From contig NZ_CP078079.1 in the NCBI RefSeq assembly GCF_020809045.1, positions 310,001-374,000 of the forward strand: 64,000 nucleotides of DNA, in the 5' to 3' direction. This DNA comes from Pseudarthrobacter sp. L1SW (GTDB taxonomy: Bacteria > Actinomycetota > Actinomycetes > Actinomycetales > Micrococcaceae). Below the pieces are notes generated by a model that saw only the letters and a list, made by a program, of their open reading frames with translations, was not told where the DNA came from and made no database searches. Both the position numbers and the translations under genes were made by a program. Positions 44,174 to 54,494 of this stretch are shown one piece after another. Positions within the stretch are counted from its first letter, which is position 1, and every line of letters starts with the position of its first letter.

Positions 44174-44883
44174 GCGCCGAAAAGGCAGCGGGAGCCGGAA
44201 TCCTGGAAACCATCGCCGGCGTCAGGGAGGAAGTCTGTGCCCTGCATGCCGAGCTGACCCGGTATGGGCTGGTGGTATGGACGGCGGGAAACGTCTCCGC
44301 CCGGGTCCCCGGCTACGAGCTGATGGTCATCAAGCCCTCCGGCGTCTCCTACCAGGACCTGACCCCGGAACAGATGGTGGTCACGGACCTGTACGGCGAG
44401 CCTGTCGCGGGAGGCGCAGCAGGTGCGTGGGGCAACCCGCCGCTCTCGCCGTCGTCGGACACCGCAGCCCATGCCTACGTCTACCGGCACATGCCCGAGG
44501 TGGGCGGGGTGGTGCACACACACTCCACCTACGCCACGGCCTGGGCGGCGCGCGGTGAAGCCATCCCATGCGTGCTGACCATGATGAGCGACGAATTCGG
44601 CGGATCCATTCCGGTGGGGCCATTCGCGCTGATCGGTGATGACTCGATCGGCCACGGCATCGTGGAGACGCTGAAGAACTCGAACTCGCCGGCCGTGTTG
44701 ATGCAGAACCACGGCCCGTTCACTATCGGCAAGGACGCCAAATCCGCGGTCAAGGCCGCCGTGATGTGCGAGGAAGTGGCCCGCACGGTCCACATCGCAC
44801 GGCAGCTGGGTGAGCCCATCGCCATCGACCAGGGCTCCATCGACTCCCTCTACGCCCGCTACCAAAACGTCTACGGCCAATAG
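44170..44883 (+). CDS. araD: L-ribulose-5-phosphate 4-epimerase
   Basis: 237 residues, class II aldolase fold. Zinc ligands lie in VHTHSTYATAWA and the later NHGPFTIG His; substrate residues lie in GNVSARVPGYELMVIKPSGVSY. Converts L-ribulose-5-phosphate to D-xylulose-5-phosphate, entering the pentose phosphate pathway. ATGA overlap with araB. Confidence 0.95.
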   Translation: MSAEKAAGAGILETIAGVREEVCALHAELTRYGLVVWTAGNVSARVPGYELMVIKPSGVSYQDLTPEQMVVTDLYGEPVAGGAAGAWGNPPLSPSSDTAAHAYVYRHMPEVGGVVHTHSTYATAWAARGEAIPCVLTMMSDEFGGSIPVGPFALIGDDSIGHGIVETLKNSNSPAVLMQNHGPFTIGKDAKSAVKAAVMCEEVARTVHIARQLGEPIAIDQGSIDSLYARYQNVYGQ

Positions 44884-44928
44884 CCGGCCCGCCCGGCCGG
44901 CCCCCACAACTTACTTCCAGGAGCATCC

Positions 44929-46449
44929 ATGAGCACTGCAGCAAACACTTCCCTTGACGGTTTTGAGGTCTGGTTCCTCACCGGCAGCCAGCACCTCTAC
45001 GGCGAGGACGTCCTTAAGCAGGTGGCCGCGCAGTCGCAGGAGATCGCCAACCAGCTCAACGCCGCCTCATCGGTTCCGGTGCGGATCGTGTGGAAGCCGG
45101 TCCTCACCGACTCGGACTCCATCCGCCGCACGGCACTGGAGGCCAATGCGGACGACTCCGTCATCGGCGTCACCGCCTGGATGCACACCTTCTCTCCGGC
45201 GAAGATGTGGATCTCCGGCCTGGACCTGCTCCGCAAGCCGCTGCTGCACCTGCACACCCAGGCCAACCGGGACCTGCCGTGGGCGGACATCGACTTCGAC
45301 TTCATGAACCTGAACCAGGCCGCGCACGGCGACCGCGAGTTCGGCTACATCCAGTCCCGCCTGGGCATCGCCCGGAAGACCGTCGTCGGGCACGTCTCCA
45401 ACCCCGAGGTGGCCCGCCAGGTCGGTTCCTGGCAGCGTGCCGCCGCCGGCTGGGCCGCCGTCCGCACCCTGAAGTTGACCCGCTTCGGCGATAACATGCG
45501 CAACGTCGCCGTCACCGAAGGCGACAAGACCGAGGCGGAGCTGCGCTTCGGTGTCGCGGTTAACACCTGGTCCGTCAACGAGCTCGCCGAGGCCGTGCAC
45601 GGCGCCGGGGAGTCCGACGTCGACGCGTTGGTTGCCGAGTACGAGGACCTTTACGACGTGGTTCCGGAGCTCCGCGCAGGCGCGGCCCGCCACGAATCGC
45701 TGCGGTACGGCGCGAGGATCGAACTGGGCCTGCGCAGTTTCCTTGACGCCAACGGCTCCGCGGCGTTCACCACCTCCTTCGAGGACCTCGGGGCCCTCCG
45801 CCAGCTCCCCGGCCTGGCCGTGCAGCGGCTGATGGCCGCAGGGTACGGCTTTGGCGCCGAGGGTGACTGGAAGACCGCCATCCTGGTCCGCGCCGCCAAG
45901 GTGATGGGCGCCGGCCTGCCCGGCGGCGCCTCCCTGATGGAGGACTACACCTACCACCTGGAGCCCGGTTCGGAGAAGATCCTGGGCGCGCACATGCTCG
46001 AGGTCTGCCCCTCGTTGACCGCCGCGAAGCCCCGGCTGGAGATCCACCCGCTGGGCATCGGCGGCAAGGAAGACCCCGTGCGGCTGGTGTTCGACGCCGA
46101 TGCCTCCCCGGGCGTCGTCGTGGCCCTTTCGGACATGCGGGACCGGTTCCGCCTGGTGGCCAACGCCGTCGACGTCGTGCCCCTGGACCAGCCGCTGCCC
46201 AACCTGCCCGTTGCCCGCGCCCTATGGCAGCCAAAGCCGGACTTCGCCACCTCCGCCGCCGCCTGGCTCACGGCCGGCGCCGCGCACCACACGGTCCTGT
46301 CCACCCAGGTGGGCATGGACGTGTTCGAGGACTTCGCTGAAATCGCCAGGACCGAGCTGCTGACCATCGATGAAGGAACCACCATCCGGCAGTTCAAGAA
46401 GGACCTGAACTGGAACGCCGCCTACTACAAACTGGCCGGCGGGATCTAA
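44929..46449 (+). CDS. araA: L-arabinose isomerase
   Basis: 506 residues, family length. Landmarks are [23 protein letters not shown] (split), [10 protein letters not shown], the [10 protein letters not shown] loop, [22 protein letters not shown] GAEGDWKTA, and SLMEDYTYH. Isomerises L-arabinose to L-ribulose using Mn. CCAGGAGCA precedes the ATG, 45 nt after araD, so it is in the same operon. Confidence 0.96.
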   Translation: MSTAANTSLDGFEVWFLTGSQHLYGEDVLKQVAAQSQEIANQLNAASSVPVRIVWKPVLTDSDSIRRTALEANADDSVIGVTAWMHTFSPAKMWISGLDLLRKPLLHLHTQANRDLPWADIDFDFMNLNQAAHGDREFGYIQSRLGIARKTVVGHVSNPEVARQVGSWQRAAAGWAAVRTLKLTRFGDNMRNVAVTEGDKTEAELRFGVAVNTWSVNELAEAVHGAGESDVDALVAEYEDLYDVVPELRAGAARHESLRYGARIELGLRSFLDANGSAAFTTSFEDLGALRQLPGLAVQRLMAAGYGFGAEGDWKTAILVRAAKVMGAGLPGGASLMEDYTYHLEPGSEKILGAHMLEVCPSLTAAKPRLEIHPLGIGGKEDPVRLVFDADASPGVVVALSDMRDRFRLVANAVDVVPLDQPLPNLPVARALWQPKPDFATSAAAWLTAGAAHHTVLSTQVGMDVFEDFAEIARTELLTIDEGTTIRQFKKDLNWNAAYYKLAGGI

Positions 46450-46500
46450 ACTCCCGGGTCGGAGGCCGATTCACCGCCTATGCAGCCCCGCCTATGCAGC

Positions 46501-47448
46501 TCAGTGGCCGAAGTGGGCGCGGGGCGGACCCTCGGGCAACCGCTCCAGGATATCCTCCGCCACCCGGCGCACCTTGATGTTCCGGTGGCTGGAAGCCTTG
46601 GCGAGGATGGAGAACGCCTCGTGGTACGAGCACCGGTTCTGTGCCATGATCACGCCGCAGGCAACGTTGATTGATGTCCGGCTGTCCAGCGCGGAGCGCA
46701 GGTCGGTGGCCATGGACCTGGCCGAGTGGAGGCTGATGGCCATGCCCAGGCTCTTCGCGGCAAGTCCGGCGAAGGTGCGGGCTTCGGCGATGACCTGCAG
46801 CGGGAAAGCCTTGGCGTCCTGGGCGAAGAATGCCAGGCCGGCGGCTGTCTCGCCAAAAGCGGCTCCGTCCGCGGCCGCGCTTTCGGCGCCGTCGGTTCCC
46901 ACCCGCAGCCGTACCCCCATGGCGCTGCCGAACCCCGCCAGTTGCAGCTGCGTGGAATACCGCGGCCACCGGAAGTCGCCGTTCCGCTGGAGTACCGCCA
47001 CGGGATGGCCGCCGGACAGGACCTCGTTCAGCGGGCCCTCCTTGGTTTCCTGTTCCCATTCCAGGAGCCTGGCCACATCTTCCGAGGTGCCGGTGGCTGT
47101 TGGATTCCTCTTAGGCTGGTGCACCACCACTCCGCACTCGATCCGGAGCCCCGTGGCCTGGATAACTGTCCGGACGGTTGCGGCCGCCAGCAGGTCGAGG
47201 GATTCGAGCAGGCTGTTGGTGCCGGTGACCAGGTCAAGCAACAGCCCGTCCTGGGCGCCGGACTCGGCCGGGCTTCCAGGGGCGGGACGTGCCGGCGCCT
47301 GCCGGTGGTTCAGGCCCTGCTGGGAACGAAGAGGGCCGGCGACGGCTGGGGGAGAGGCCTTGGTCTCAAAGGCCTCCTCGTCGCCGGCCCCGCTCAATAC
47401 CCGCGTCCGATGGACCGGGAAACCCGCGCTTACCTGCTGTGCGTGCAT
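46501..47448 (-). CDS. GAF and ANTAR domain transcription antitermination regulator
   Basis: 315 residues. After a disordered N-terminus (about 1-65) comes a GAF sensory domain (about 70-235), then a C-terminal ANTAR RNA-binding domain (about 245-305) with DLRSALDSRTSINVACGVIMAQNRCSYHEAFSILAKASSHRN in segments. The Ala and aromatic positions of the ANTAR fold are present. ANTAR proteins bind paired hexaloop hairpins in leaders and prevent termination. It lies between araA and abfA on the opposite strand; whether it acts on them is unknown. Confidence 0.9.
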   Translation of the reverse strand: MHAQQVSAGFPVHRTRVLSGAGDEEAFETKASPPAVAGPLRSQQGLNHRQAPARPAPGSPAESGAQDGLLLDLVTGTNSLLESLDLLAAATVRTVIQATGLRIECGVVVHQPKRNPTATGTSEDVARLLEWEQETKEGPLNEVLSGGHPVAVLQRNGDFRWPRYSTQLQLAGFGSAMGVRLRVGTDGAESAAADGAAFGETAAGLAFFAQDAKAFPLQVIAEARTFAGLAAKSLGMAISLHSARSMATDLRSALDSRTSINVACGVIMAQNRCSYHEAFSILAKASSHRNIKVRRVAEDILERLPEGPPRAHFGH

Positions 47449-47757
47449 TGCCGTCTCACACCCCCTAGTGAGCCAAGTACTACAAGCCAGAACACGTCTT
47501 GTCTCTGAGAAAAACCTAGTTCGGACGCTGGGGCCGGCGAACGCGTAAGAAGTACCCGACTTTGAGATTAGGTACTACTTGGATTTCCGCCCCGCCACGA
47601 GGCCGTGGGCGTCCCTCCCAGGTCCGGCGTGCGGTGATCCGGGCCGATCCCCCTGCGGCCCCTCCCGCAGCCCGTGCGGACCGTGCTTGACTCCTGCCGC
47701 CGCAGCACGAACAATGCTATCTATAACGTTGTAAAAATATGAGACAAGGATGTTTTA
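47449..47757. other. Divergent promoter region between the ANTAR gene and abfA
   Basis: 309 bases without a gene. The left part serves the reverse-strand ANTAR gene (a TAGGGG -10-like sequence near 47479-47484). The right part is locally AT-rich and carries the partial palindrome near the abfA start. I see no twin hexaloop hairpin of the ANTAR type on inspection. Confidence 0.5.
47722..47733. promoter_or_regulatory. Partial palindrome TATAACGTTGTA upstream of abfA
   Basis: A CG-centred near-palindrome (one mismatched pair) 25 bases before the abfA GTG. The form suits a LacI-family operator, but the sequence differs from the araB/ABC operator, so a different regulator or catabolite control is possible. 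Confidence 0.4.
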
Positions 47758-49278
47758 GTGACAGAACCAGCCGCAGCCAAAATCACCATGGACCCCGCCT
47801 TCGTGGTGGGACCGGTCCGCCGGCGCACTTTCGGTGCCTTTGTTGAGCACCTCGGCCGGTGTGTGTACACCGGTATCTTCGAGCCGGAACACCCCGACGC
47901 CGACGAGGACGGGTTCCGCCGGGACGTGCTGGAGCTGACCCGTGAGCTGGGCGTGTCAACCGTCCGTTACCCGGGCGGGAACTTCGTTTCCGGCTACCGC
48001 TGGGAGGACGGCGTGGGGCCGGCGGACAAGCGGCCGGTGCGGCTGGACCTGGCCTGGCATTCCACCGACCCCAACCTGGTGGGCGTGGACGAGTTCGCCA
48101 AGTGGTCGGCCAAGGCCGGCGTCGAGCCGATGATGGCCGTGAACCTGGGCACCCGCGGCACGCAGGAGGCGCTTGACCTGCTGGAGTACTGCAACATCGA
48201 CGGCGGCACCGCCTTCTCTGACCAGCGAAGGGCCAACGGTGCGGAGAACGGCTACGGCATCAGGATGTGGTGCCTGGGCAACGAGATGGACGGGCCCTGG
48301 CAGATTGGGCACAAGAACGCTCTGGAGTATGGCCGCCTGGCAGCGGACACTGCCCGCGGAATGCGGATGATCGACCCCGACCTGGAGCTTGTGGCCTGTG
48401 GCAGCTCCGGGCCCAGCATGCCCACCTTCGGAGAATGGGAGCGCGTGGTCCTTTCCGAAACCTACGAGCTGGTGGACCTGATTTCGGCCCACCAGTACTT
48501 CGAGGACTTTGGCGATCTGCAGGAGCACCTCTCGGCCGGGCACCGGATGGAAGCTTTCATCCGTGACATCGTCAGCCACATCGACCACGTGAAGTCGGTG
48601 AAGAAGTCCGCCAGGCAGGTCAACATCTCCTTCGATGAGTGGAACGTCTGGCACATGAGCCGCGACGAGTCCCGCGTCCCCACCGGCAAGGACTGGCCCG
48701 TGGCCCCCGTCCTCCTCGAGGACACCTACACGGTGGCGGACGCCGTCGTTGTGGGCGACCTCCTGGTCACGCTGCTTAGGAACACGGACCGCGTCCACTC
48801 GGCCAGCCTGGCCCAGCTGGTGAACGTGATCGCCCCGATCATGACAGAGCCCGGCGGCCGCGCGTGGAAGCAAACCACCTTCCACCCGTTCGCCCTCACT
48901 TCCCGCCACGCTTCCGGAACGGTGCTGCAGCTCGCTGTCGAATCCCCGCTGGTCACCGGCGGCAAGACGGCGGACTTTGCCGCGGTGTCCGCCGTCGCGA
49001 CCCATGACGCCGGGAAAGGCGAGGCGGTCGTCTTTGCCGTCAACCGCTCGGCCACGGAGGCGCTCAGCCTGGACGCCGCGGTGTCCGGCCTGGGCGGCGT
49101 GCGCGTGGTGGAGGCCCTCACCTACGCCAACAAAGACCCCTACTGGCAGGCAACCGCTGATGATTCGACGTCGGTCCTGCCGGCCGAAAACATCACGGCG
49201 AAGGCCGACGGCGGCCGCCTCACCGCCCAGCTCCCGCCCGTGTCCTGGTCCATGATCCGCCTGGCGGTCAACCAGTAG
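47758..49278 (+). CDS. abfA: Alpha-L-arabinofuranosidase, GH51
   Basis: 506 residues, GH51 fold. The acid/base is Glu176 in WCLGNEMDG and the nucleophile Glu294 in SFDEWNVW. No signal peptide, so it acts inside the cell on imported arabino-oligosaccharides, releasing L-arabinose for AraA. GTG 47758 has AAGGA eight bases ahead. An imperfect palindromic repeat follows the gene. Confidence 0.95.
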   Translation: MTEPAAAKITMDPAFVVGPVRRRTFGAFVEHLGRCVYTGIFEPEHPDADEDGFRRDVLELTRELGVSTVRYPGGNFVSGYRWEDGVGPADKRPVRLDLAWHSTDPNLVGVDEFAKWSAKAGVEPMMAVNLGTRGTQEALDLLEYCNIDGGTAFSDQRRANGAENGYGIRMWCLGNEMDGPWQIGHKNALEYGRLAADTARGMRMIDPDLELVACGSSGPSMPTFGEWERVVLSETYELVDLISAHQYFEDFGDLQEHLSAGHRMEAFIRDIVSHIDHVKSVKKSARQVNISFDEWNVWHMSRDESRVPTGKDWPVAPVLLEDTYTVADAVVVGDLLVTLLRNTDRVHSASLAQLVNVIAPIMTEPGGRAWKQTTFHPFALTSRHASGTVLQLAVESPLVTGGKTADFAAVSAVATHDAGKGEAVVFAVNRSATEALSLDAAVSGLGGVRVVEALTYANKDPYWQATADDSTSVLPAENITAKADGGRLTAQLPPVSWSMIRLAVNQ

Positions 49279-49288
49279 CCCTGCACCC

Positions 49289-49350
49289 GAGTTTTGTCCA
49301 GATATGCGGAGATAAACCGCGTACAACCCTGCATACCTGGACAAAAACTC
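49289..49350. repeat. Imperfect palindromic repeat downstream of abfA
   Basis: Arms 49289-49307 and 49331-49350 match as reverse complements except one substitution and one extra A (GAGTTTTGTCCAGATATGC against GAGTTTTTGTCCAGGTATGC). The 23-nt centre can form its own small GCGG/CCGC hairpin. It may terminate abfA or be a dispersed palindromic element. Confidence 0.65.
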
Positions 49351-49424
49351 CGCGGGGAGGGTGCATGGGGACGGTCGGGAGGGGTGCATGACGACGGCGG
49401 TCCTCCTCTGGGAGGATGGACCGC

Positions 49425-50000
49425 ATGGAATTGCACATCACAGGGGATCCTGCCGCGGACAAGTTGCTGAGCGAGGACGCCTTCGCACTGCTGACCGGTA
49501 TGCTGCTGGACCAGCAAGTGACCATGGAGTCCGCGTTCGCGGGGCCGGAGAAAATCAGGACGCGGATCGGATCCATGAAACCCGCGGCCATCGCGGCGCA
49601 GGAGCCGGGGGCATTTGTGGAGATGTTCAAGGAACGGCCCGCAGTGCACCGCTTCCCCGGCTCAATGGCGGCTCGTGTCCAGGCGCTCGCCGAGACCGTC
49701 CAGGGCGAGTGGGGCGGCGACGCCACCGCGATCTGGACCAAAGGCGGCCCTGACGGTGCTGAAGTGCTGCGCCGGCTGAAGGCGTTGCCCGGCTTCGGCG
49801 AGCAGAAGGCAAAGATCTTCCTGGCACTGCTCGGCAAGCAGTGCGGACTCCAGGCGCCGGGCTGGCGTGAAGCCGCGGGGCATTATGGGGAAGAAGGCTC
49901 CTACCTCTCGGTGGCGGACATTGTGGACCCGGAGTCCCTGGCCAAGGTACGTGCCAGCAAGCAGGCGGCCAAGGCAGCTGCGAAAGCCGCAAAGGCCTGA
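49425..50000 (+). CDS. HhH-GPD type DNA glycosylase-like protein
   Basis: 191 residues. A helix-hairpin-helix appears as LRRLKALPGFGEQKAKIFLALLGKQ, the pattern of the HhH-GPD base excision family, and LLTGMLLDQQVTMESAF resembles the Gln-rich active-site lead-in. No iron-sulfur cysteines are present. The substrate base is unknown. The C-terminus is an Ala/Lys-rich tail. ATG 49425 is used because GGAGG abuts ATG 49416 directly but sits 9 bases from 49425. Unrelated to the arabinose genes around it. Confidence 0.82.
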   Translation: MELHITGDPAADKLLSEDAFALLTGMLLDQQVTMESAFAGPEKIRTRIGSMKPAAIAAQEPGAFVEMFKERPAVHRFPGSMAARVQALAETVQGEWGGDATAIWTKGGPDGAEVLRRLKALPGFGEQKAKIFLALLGKQCGLQAPGWREAAGHYGEEGSYLSVADIVDPESLAKVRASKQAAKAAAKAAKA

Positions 50001-50084
50001 CCTGCCGTTCCGTCGGGGCCGGTTCGCGCCCCGTAGCAGAATTGTGACTTGCTCCATAGCCCAAGCCCGGGTTAAGCTCGTGCA

Positions 50085-50100
50085 CTGTTAGCGCTAACAG
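50085..50100. promoter_or_regulatory. Perfect 16-bp LacI-type operator of the sugar ABC operon
   Basis: CTGTTAGCGCTAACAG is a perfect palindrome 158 bases before the substrate-binding gene. Its centre repeats at araB (42364-42377). The LacI regulator at the end of this operon is the likely ligand. Confidence 0.75.
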
Positions 50101-50258
50101 TACCGACGCTTCCGGCCATGCCTTGTCCGGGTTCGACGGCGCCAGGCGCTGCTTGGAGCACCCGGGAACGCTGCAAAAATCCCGGCTCAGCGGGAGGCAT
50201 CGATGCCTTCCGCTCCAGCACCGATGCGTGGCTGAAGTGGCCGCGGGAGGAGAATAGC

Positions 50259-51383
50259 GTGAAAATCAGGAAACTCGTGGGCGCCATAGCCGTCGCCCTG
50301 GCACTAACGGTGGGCGCCACCGGCTGTGGGACCCGCGGAGGGGCCGCTGAATCCGGCGGCACGGCCAACCCGAGCCAATCACTCGTCGGCATCTCCATGC
50401 CGACCCAGACGTCCGAGCGGTGGATAGCCGACGGGAACAATGTGGAGAAATCGCTGAAGGAACTCGGCTACAAAACCGACCTTCAATTCGCCAACGACGA
50501 CATCCCGACCCAGGTGTCACAAATTGAGAACATGCTGACCAAGGGCGTCAAGGCCTTGATCATCGCCGCTATCGACGGCACCACCCTGACGGACGTCCTC
50601 GCCAAAGCCAAAGAGCAGGATGTCAAAGTGATCGCCTATGACCGGTTGATCAACGGCACGCCTAACGTCGACTACTACACGACCTTCGACAACTACACAG
50701 TAGGCGTTCAGCAGGCCACTTCACTCCTGACCGGCCTCGGGCTCCTTGATGCCCAGGGCAAGAAGGTGGACGGCGTTGGCCCTTTCAACGTCGAACTGTT
50801 TGCGGGAAGCCCTGACGACAACAACGCCAACTTCTTCTGGACTGGTGCCATGGACACCCTGAAGCCGTTCCTTGACGCAGGCGCCCTCAAGGTTCCCAGC
50901 GGCCAGACCAAATTCGAGCAGGCCGCCATCCTGCGCTGGCAGGCCCCTGTGGCCCAGAAGCGGATGGAAGACATCCTCACTGCCGCCTACAGTTCAGGGC
51001 AGAAGCTCGACGGCGTCTTGTCCCCTTACGACGGGCTTTCCATCGGCATCATCTCCGCTCTCACGAGCACCGGTGGGTATTCCGGAGGGAACCTTCCGGT
51101 CGTGACCGGCCAAGACGCTGAGAAGGGGTCGGTCAAGTCCATTATCGCCGGGGAACAGTACTCGACGATCTTCAAGGACACCCGGGAGCTCGGCAAGCGG
51201 GCCGTGAAGATGGTCGACGCCGTCCTCAAGAACGAGGAACCGGAAACCAACGACACCACCACCTATGACAACAAAGTCAAGGTTGTTCCGGCCTACCTGC
51301 TGGAGTCCGTGATTATCACCAAGGACAACTACAAGCAGGAACTGATCGACTCCGGCTACTACACAGAAGCTGACGTCAAGTAG
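50259..51383 (+). CDS. chvE: Multiple monosaccharide ABC transporter substrate-binding lipoprotein (ChvE type)
   Basis: 374 residues. Lipoprotein signal ([11 protein letters not shown], Cys near residue 23). The mature domain has the type I sugar-binding fold, [46 protein letters not shown] in parts, and [15 protein letters not shown]. ChvE-family proteins bind arabinose, galactose, xylose and glucose. GTG 50259 is chosen for its GGGAGGAG ribosome site; the longer frame has none. First gene of the importer operon. Confidence 0.9.
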   Translation: MKIRKLVGAIAVALALTVGATGCGTRGGAAESGGTANPSQSLVGISMPTQTSERWIADGNNVEKSLKELGYKTDLQFANDDIPTQVSQIENMLTKGVKALIIAAIDGTTLTDVLAKAKEQDVKVIAYDRLINGTPNVDYYTTFDNYTVGVQQATSLLTGLGLLDAQGKKVDGVGPFNVELFAGSPDDNNANFFWTGAMDTLKPFLDAGALKVPSGQTKFEQAAILRWQAPVAQKRMEDILTAAYSSGQKLDGVLSPYDGLSIGIISALTSTGGYSGGNLPVVTGQDAEKGSVKSIIAGEQYSTIFKDTRELGKRAVKMVDAVLKNEEPETNDTTTYDNKVKVVPAYLLESVIITKDNYKQELIDSGYYTEADVK

Positions 51384-51477
51384 GAGCCGGTGAGGTTGCG
51401 GCCGGGTGTTCCTGGCCGCAACCTCGGCAGCCCCTGCATGCAGGAGCCAGGCTTCCGCGAGTCAGCGGGAAATGACC

Positions 51478-53007
51478 ATGAACGTACCCATTCTGCAAAT
51501 GCGGGGAATCACCAAGACATTCCCCGGCGTGAAGGCCCTCCAGGACGTCACTCTGGATGTGAACCGCGGCGAGGTGCATGCCATCTGCGGCGAAAATGGC
51601 GCAGGCAAATCCACCTTGATGAAGGTGTTGTCCGGGGTTTACCCGCATAACACCTTCGAGGGGGACATATTGTTCGAGAACGAGCCCTGTGACTTTGCGA
51701 GCATCAGCGACAGTGAGAAACGCGGCATTGTCATCATCCATCAGGAACTCGCCCTCAGCCCCTACCTGTCGATCGCCGAGAATATTTTCCTGGGCAACGA
51801 ACTGTCGACGCGGGGTTGGGTGGACTGGCGCAAGACGAACCTTGAGGCAGCCAAGCTGCTGGCCCGCGTGGGCCTGAATGAAAACCCCGTTACGCCCATC
51901 CAGCACATCAGTGTTGGAAAGCAGCAACTCGTCGAGATCGCCAAGGCACTCTCCAAGGAAGTCAAGCTGCTCATCCTCGACGAGCCCACCGCTGCGTTGA
52001 ACGACGAGGACTCCAATCATTTGCTGGATCTCATCCTGCACCTGAAGGCACAAGGCGTCACCAGCATCATCATCAGCCACAAACTCAACGAAATCCGGAA
52101 GGTGGCCGATGCCGTCACGATCATCCGGGATGGCAAGACGATCGAGACGCTGCGCCTGAACGAAGGGGAGATAACCCAGGAACGGATCATCCGCGGAATG
52201 GTCGGCCGGGACCTGGAAAGCCTCTACCCGGAGCGGACTCCGGTCATTGGCGAGGAGGTCCTGCGCATAGAGGACTGGTCCGTGCAACACCCCCAGGACC
52301 ACACGCGCACGGTAGTCCAGAATGCGAGCCTGCACGTGCGGAAAGGCGAGGTTGTTGGGTTGGCGGGGCTCATGGGAGCCGGCCGCACGGAACTGGCCAT
52401 GAGCGTCTTCGGGCGTACCTACGGCCGGGCCGTATCAGGGCGGGTGCTCAAGTACGGCAAGGAGATCAATACCTCCACGGTTTCCGACGCCATCCGCCAG
52501 GGAATCGCCTATGCCACGGAAGACCGCAAGCACTACGGGCTGAATCTCATTGAGGACATTAAGCGCAACATCTCCATGGCCAGCCTGGGCAAACTCGCCA
52601 ACAGGGGCTGGGTGGACAAGAACGAAGAAACGGCTGTGGCCAACCGCTACCGAACCAGCATGAACATCAAGGCTCCCACGGTTGCCGCGATTACCGGGAA
52701 GCTCTCGGGTGGAAACCAGCAAAAGGTTGTCCTCAGCAAGTGGATGTTTTCGGACCCCGACGTCCTGATCCTTGATGAACCGACCCGGGGTATTGACGTT
52801 GGGGCCAAATTCGAGATCTACACGATCATCGCGAGGCTTGCTTCCGAGGGAAAAGCCGTCATCGTCATCTCCTCGGAACTCCCCGAGCTCCTGGGCATCT
52901 GCGACAGGATCTACACCATGTCGGCGGGCCGCGTCACCGGCGAGATCCCCATTGCCGAGGCGTCCCAGGAGACGCTCATGCACTACATGACCCAAGAAAA
53001 GGAATAG
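51478..53007 (+). CDS. gguA: Sugar ABC transporter ATPase (GguA/MmsA type)
   Basis: 509 residues with two ABC domains. The first has Walker [10 protein letters not shown] and Walker [13 protein letters not shown]. The second has a degenerate Walker A (GLMGAGRTE) but signature [14 protein letters not shown] and Walker [15 protein letters not shown]. This asymmetric pair is standard for sugar ABC importers of this family. ATG 51478 has GCGGGA seven bases ahead and gives the right N-terminus. Confidence 0.93.
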   Translation: MNVPILQMRGITKTFPGVKALQDVTLDVNRGEVHAICGENGAGKSTLMKVLSGVYPHNTFEGDILFENEPCDFASISDSEKRGIVIIHQELALSPYLSIAENIFLGNELSTRGWVDWRKTNLEAAKLLARVGLNENPVTPIQHISVGKQQLVEIAKALSKEVKLLILDEPTAALNDEDSNHLLDLILHLKAQGVTSIIISHKLNEIRKVADAVTIIRDGKTIETLRLNEGEITQERIIRGMVGRDLESLYPERTPVIGEEVLRIEDWSVQHPQDHTRTVVQNASLHVRKGEVVGLAGLMGAGRTELAMSVFGRTYGRAVSGRVLKYGKEINTSTVSDAIRQGIAYATEDRKHYGLNLIEDIKRNISMASLGKLANRGWVDKNEETAVANRYRTSMNIKAPTVAAITGKLSGGNQQKVVLSKWMFSDPDVLILDEPTRGIDVGAKFEIYTIIARLASEGKAVIVISSELPELLGICDRIYTMSAGRVTGEIPIAEASQETLMHYMTQEKE

Positions 53008-53012
53008 CGACC

Positions 53013-54299
53013 ATGTCCGCCTTACGAGAATCACTCGGTTTCCTGACGAGCCGCCTCCGCCAGGTCGGCATCTTTGTCGCCCTGATCCTGATCGTCCTAC
53101 TCTTCCAAATACTCACCGACGGCATCCTGCTCCAGCCGCAAAACGTGACAAACCTCGTAGTCCAGAACAGCTACATCCTGATCCTGGCCATCGGCATGGT
53201 GATGGTGATCATCGCCGGCCATATCGATCTTTCTGTCGGGTCCATCGCCGGCTTCATCGGTGCGGTGTCGGGGGTGATGATAGTCCACTGGGGCTGGGCG
53301 TGGTGGATCGCCATCCCCGCCTGCCTGCTGGTGGGGGCCTTAGTGGGTGCCTGGCAGGGGTATTGGATCGCCTATGTGGGCATCCCGGCCTTCATCGTCA
53401 CCCTCGCCGGAATGCTGATCTTCCGCGGCCTGACCTTGATCACACTGAAAAACCAGCAGATCACACCTTTTCCTGAGGAACTGCGCGCGTTGGGCGGGGG
53501 CTTCCTGCCGGACATCACGGGGGGTAACTCGGTACTCGAAATCCTCACCGTCATCCTGGGAGTGGGCGGCACGGCGGCCATCGTGTTCCAAGCCCTCAAA
53601 GAGCGCCGCGTGCGCCGGAAATATGATCTTGAAAACGAGCCCATGGCGTGGTTCGCCATCAAGACGGCCTTCATCGCGGTGCTGATGCTCATCATCACGT
53701 TCCTGCTGGCGAGCTACCGCGGAACTCCGATCGTCCTGATCGTACTGGCAGCTTTGGTCATCATCTACTCGGCACTGATGAACAACAGCATCTTCGGCCG
53801 GCACATCTACGCAATCGGCGGCAACCTCCACGCGGCAGAACTTTCAGGTATTAAGACCAAGGCCGTCACCTTCCGGCTTTTCGTCAACATGGGTGTCCTG
53901 GCAGCCCTTGCAGGCCTGGTCTTCACCGCCCGCCTCAACTCTGCCCAGCCTGCAGGCGGTACGGGCTTCGAGCTGGACTCCATCGCGGCGGCCTTCATTG
54001 GCGGTGCTGCTGTGCAGGGTGGCGTGGGCACCGTCGCCGGAGCCATGATCGGCGGGCTGATCATGGGCGTGCTGAACAACGGAATGTCCATCCTTGGCCT
54101 TGGCACCGACTACCAGCAACTGATCAAGGGCCTGGTCCTCCTGGTGGCCGTTGCCTTTGACATCTTCAATAAAAACCGGGTCGGGGGAGGACCCGCCATG
54201 TCCACCCGGTTCAAGCTCCGGAGGACACCGCCGGCCAGCGAGCAGAAGACGGCAGCCACCGAGCCGGTCGAGCCCGTGGGGACTGCCCGCGGCCAGTGA
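53013..54299 (+). CDS. gguB: Sugar ABC transporter permease (GguB/MmsB type)
   Basis: 428 residues, ten or more membrane helices. GHIDLSVGSIAGFIGAVSGV near the first third and ALAGLVFTARLNSAQPAGGTGFELDSIAAAFIGG (in parts) later are signatures of the monosaccharide permease family. Longer than RbsC because of an inserted charged loop (KERRVRRKYDLENEP). Starts 5 nt after the ATPase gene. A strong terminator follows. Confidence 0.93.
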   Translation: MSALRESLGFLTSRLRQVGIFVALILIVLLFQILTDGILLQPQNVTNLVVQNSYILILAIGMVMVIIAGHIDLSVGSIAGFIGAVSGVMIVHWGWAWWIAIPACLLVGALVGAWQGYWIAYVGIPAFIVTLAGMLIFRGLTLITLKNQQITPFPEELRALGGGFLPDITGGNSVLEILTVILGVGGTAAIVFQALKERRVRRKYDLENEPMAWFAIKTAFIAVLMLIITFLLASYRGTPIVLIVLAALVIIYSALMNNSIFGRHIYAIGGNLHAAELSGIKTKAVTFRLFVNMGVLAALAGLVFTARLNSAQPAGGTGFELDSIAAAFIGGAAVQGGVGTVAGAMIGGLIMGVLNNGMSILGLGTDYQQLIKGLVLLVAVAFDIFNKNRVGGGPAMSTRFKLRRTPPASEQKTAATEPVEPVGTARGQ

Positions 54300-54367
54300 A
54301 GCCGGGAGCATCGGCTCTTCCCCGGTGGGAACGCTGACGCTGAGGTGCCTCGTCCAACCGGACCGTA

Positions 54368-54412
54368 GCTGGTGCGGCGATACGTTCGAAATGTATCGCC
54401 GCACCGGCTTTT
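54368..54412 (+). terminator. Terminator of the sugar ABC operon
   Basis: A 16-bp stem (54368-54383 with 54393-54408, one wobble pair), a 9-nt loop, and CTTTT following. Lies between the permease and the LacI gene. Confidence 0.85.
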
Positions 54413-54494
54413 GGTCTTTCCTGGGTCCTGCACGGCTTCGATTTTCTGCAACGATGTATGGCAGGAACTGGCGGAACCACACAAAGGAGCCACG

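Noticed and set aside
54372..54494. Longer start for the LacI regulator
   Set aside because: The extension reads through the importer terminator hairpin; ATG 54495 has a good ribosome site and the correct HTH N-terminus.
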